Assembly: GCA_031178645.1 (NCBI GenBank)
Contig: JAPSIP010000089.1
Span: 1-6,426, forward strand
Source: Paracoccus sp. (in: a-proteobacteria)
GTDB lineage: Bacteria; Pseudomonadota; Alphaproteobacteria; Rhodobacterales; Rhodobacteraceae
Direction of reading: 5' to 3'
Length of the DNA: 6,426 nucleotides
The position numbers and the translations under genes were made by a program. Each line of letters begins with the position of its first letter. Within the stretch, counting starts at the first letter, position 1. Shown one piece after another: positions 5,309 through 6,426 of this stretch. Below the pieces are notes generated by a model. That model saw only the letters and a program-made list of their open reading frames with translations, did no database searches and was not told the origin of the DNA.

Positions 5309-6274
5309 TCAGCCGTAGATCGATGCGCGGGCCTCGGCATATTCGCGGGCCAGCCGGTCGATGCGGATGGCTGCCGGCACGATGTCGCGCACCGCGCCGA
5401 TGCCCTGGCCCGAGCCCCAGATCTGGCTCCAGGCCTTGGCCTTGGCCGCATTGCTGCCAAAGTTCATGGTCGTCGGATCCGCGCCTTCAAGGCTGTCGGG
5501 ATCCATCCCCGCCGCCCGGATCGAGGGCGCAAGGTAGTTGCCCGACACGCCCGTGAACAGGGACGAGGTGACGATGTCCATCGCCCCGCTTTCCACGATC
5601 ATCCGCTTGTAGTCGGGCTGGGCGTTCGCTTCCTCGGTCGCGATGAAGGGGCTGCCGATATAGGCCAGGTCCGCCCCCATCGCCTGGGCGGCCAGCACGG
5701 CGCGGCCCGTGGCGATGGCACCCGACAGCAGCAGGGGACCGTCGAACCATTCGCGGATTTCCTGGATCAGCGCAAAGGGCGACAGCGGCCCCGCATGGCC
5801 ACCCGCGCCGGCGGCCACCGCGATCAGCCCGTCCGCCCCCTTCTCGATGGCCTTCTTGGCGAAGACGTTGTTGATCACGTCATGCAGCGCGATGCCGCCG
5901 CAGTCATGGGCGGCCTGATTCACCTCGACCCTTGCACCCAGGCTGGTGATCCAGATCGGCACGCGGTGGCGGTGGCAGATCTCGATGTCGCGTTCCAGCC
6001 GGGCGTTGCTGCGATGGACGATCTGGTTCACGGCAAAGGGCGCGGCAGGGCGGTCAGGATTGGCCTGGTTGTGGCGGTCCAGTTCCTCGGCGATCCGGGT
6101 CAGCCAGGCATCCAGCAGCGGCGGCTCTCCGTCCTTCTCGCGAGCGTTGAGGGCGGGGAAGCTGCCGACGATGCCCGCCTTGCACTGGGCGATCACCAGT
6201 TCCGGTCCCGAGACGATGAACATGGGCGAGGCGACGACGGGAATGCGCAGGTCGGACAGGATGGGGGGCAGCAT
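5309..6274 (-). CDS. Nitronate monooxygenase (2-nitropropane dioxygenase family)
   Basis: A predicted FMN enzyme that oxidises alkyl nitronates such as propionate-3-nitronate to carbonyl compounds and nitrite, acting as a detoxifying enzyme in the cytoplasm. The 321-residue protein has the expected TIM-barrel order. The N-terminal strand [13 protein letters not shown] (11-23) is followed by [12 protein letters not shown] (34-45), FAVNQI (80-85), and [10 protein letters not shown] (153-162) with the conserved H160. SGAIATG and [17 protein letters not shown] then form the flavin-phosphate region. The frame extends 32 codons further upstream, but that part has no family resemblance. ATG 6274 has GGAGG 4 nt upstream, a strong site. 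The msrB start lies 62 nt downstream on the same strand, so co-transcription with msrBA is possible. Some family members act on other substrates, including enoyl-ACP reductases of the FabK type, so the exact substrate is inferred. Confidence 0.88.
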   Translation of the reverse strand: MLPPILSDLRIPVVASPMFIVSGPELVIAQCKAGIVGSFPALNAREKDGEPPLLDAWLTRIAEELDRHNQANPDRPAAPFAVNQIVHRSNARLERDIEICHRHRVPIWITSLGARVEVNQAAHDCGGIALHDVINNVFAKKAIEKGADGLIAVAAGAGGHAGPLSPFALIQEIREWFDGPLLLSGAIATGRAVLAAQAMGADLAYIGSPFIATEEANAQPDYKRMIVESGAMDIVTSSLFTGVSGNYLAPSIRAAGMDPDSLEGADPTTMNFGSNAAKAKAWSQIWGSGQGIGAVRDIVPAAIRIDRLAREYAEARASIYG

Positions 6275-6415
6275 GGTTCCTCCGGGATTTCGGGCACGAT
6301 GACCTGCGCTTCGGAACGGGGCAACACTGACGCGGCGGAAAAACTCACGCGGTGGTGAACCGATCGCCATCCCAAGGGTTGGTATGTGACCCGTTGCAAA
6401 GGAGAATGCGCGCCG
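6275..6415. promoter_or_regulatory. Upstream region of the nitronate monooxygenase gene and a possible divergent gene
   Basis: About 140 bp without a supported gene. It contains the GGAGG ribosome site of the monooxygenase gene at its left end and AAAGGAG (6398-6404) for a possible rightward gene at its right end. It should contain the monooxygenase promoter, but I see no clear -35/-10 pair on either strand and no strong inverted repeat. Confidence 0.3.
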
Positions 6416-6426
6416 ATGCAGCCGCT
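6416..6426 (+). CDS. Possible start of a rightward gene, cut by the window edge
   Basis: AAAGGAG at 6398-6404 is a near-perfect ribosome site. It is followed by ATG at 6406 (1 nt away, too close) and ATG at 6416 (11 nt away, somewhat far). The second is the better candidate and gives only M-Q-P before the window ends. The upstream region is non-coding, which fits a gene divergent from the monooxygenase. Nothing can be said about its product. Confidence 0.35.

Noticed and set aside
5249..6358. A 369-codon plus-strand open frame opposite the nitronate monooxygenase gene.
   Set aside because: It mirrors a gene with clear motifs and shows a composition typical of reverse-frame shadows.
6275..6370. 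A 32-codon N-terminal extension of the nitronate monooxygenase.
   Set aside because: It has no resemblance to the family and no ribosome site, whereas the ATG at 6274 has a strong GGAGG and matches the usual family start.

Overview
The window is high-GC DNA with a strong G/C bias at codon third positions. Its gene content and protein sequences look like an alphaproteobacterium of the Rhodobacteraceae, and Paracoccus or a close relative is my best guess. That placement rests on recognising the sequences by eye, not on a search. The region is tightly packed chromosomal housekeeping DNA. I see no insertion sequence, phage gene, CRISPR array, tRNA or rRNA.

Layout, left to right. (1) The 5' part of ilvE, a branched-chain amino acid aminotransferase, runs leftwards and is cut by the window edge. 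(2) A divergent intergenic region of about 150 bp holds two small inverted repeats and weak promoter-like hexamers. (3) A rightward operon follows: a MarR-type regulator and an OmpR-type response regulator, which together resemble the PetP/PetR pair of Rhodobacter capsulatus, then a uracil-DNA glycosylase of the family-4 type. The gaps are 10 and 3 nt. (4) Convergent to it, sharing a CTAG that supplies both stop codons, is a leftward gene for a secreted stand-alone DsbD-alpha/ScsB-type domain. (5) Divergent from that is yqgE (UPF0301/AlgH), with a 15-bp palindrome in the 102-bp gap. (6) Convergent to yqgE is a leftward block whose transcription order is nitronate monooxygenase, msrB, msrA. msrB and msrA overlap by ATGA. 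A 20-bp perfect palindrome lies between the monooxygenase gene and msrB. (7) At the far right edge a possible rightward gene begins and is cut after a few codons.

How the genes relate. MsrA and MsrB together repair both methionine sulfoxide stereoisomers, and the uracil glycosylase removes deaminated cytosine from DNA. Nitronate monooxygenase detoxifies alkyl nitronates. The DsbD-like protein probably handles thiols in the periplasm. There is a loose stress and damage-repair flavour, but nothing proves a single pathway. The regulators have no histidine kinase beside them, and the cytochrome bc1 genes that accompany petPR in R. capsulatus are not here.

I found no convincing undescribed system. 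The most interesting items are the loss of all four Fe-S cysteines in the uracil glycosylase, the petPR-like pair in a non-bc1 context, and the palindromes in three intergenic gaps.
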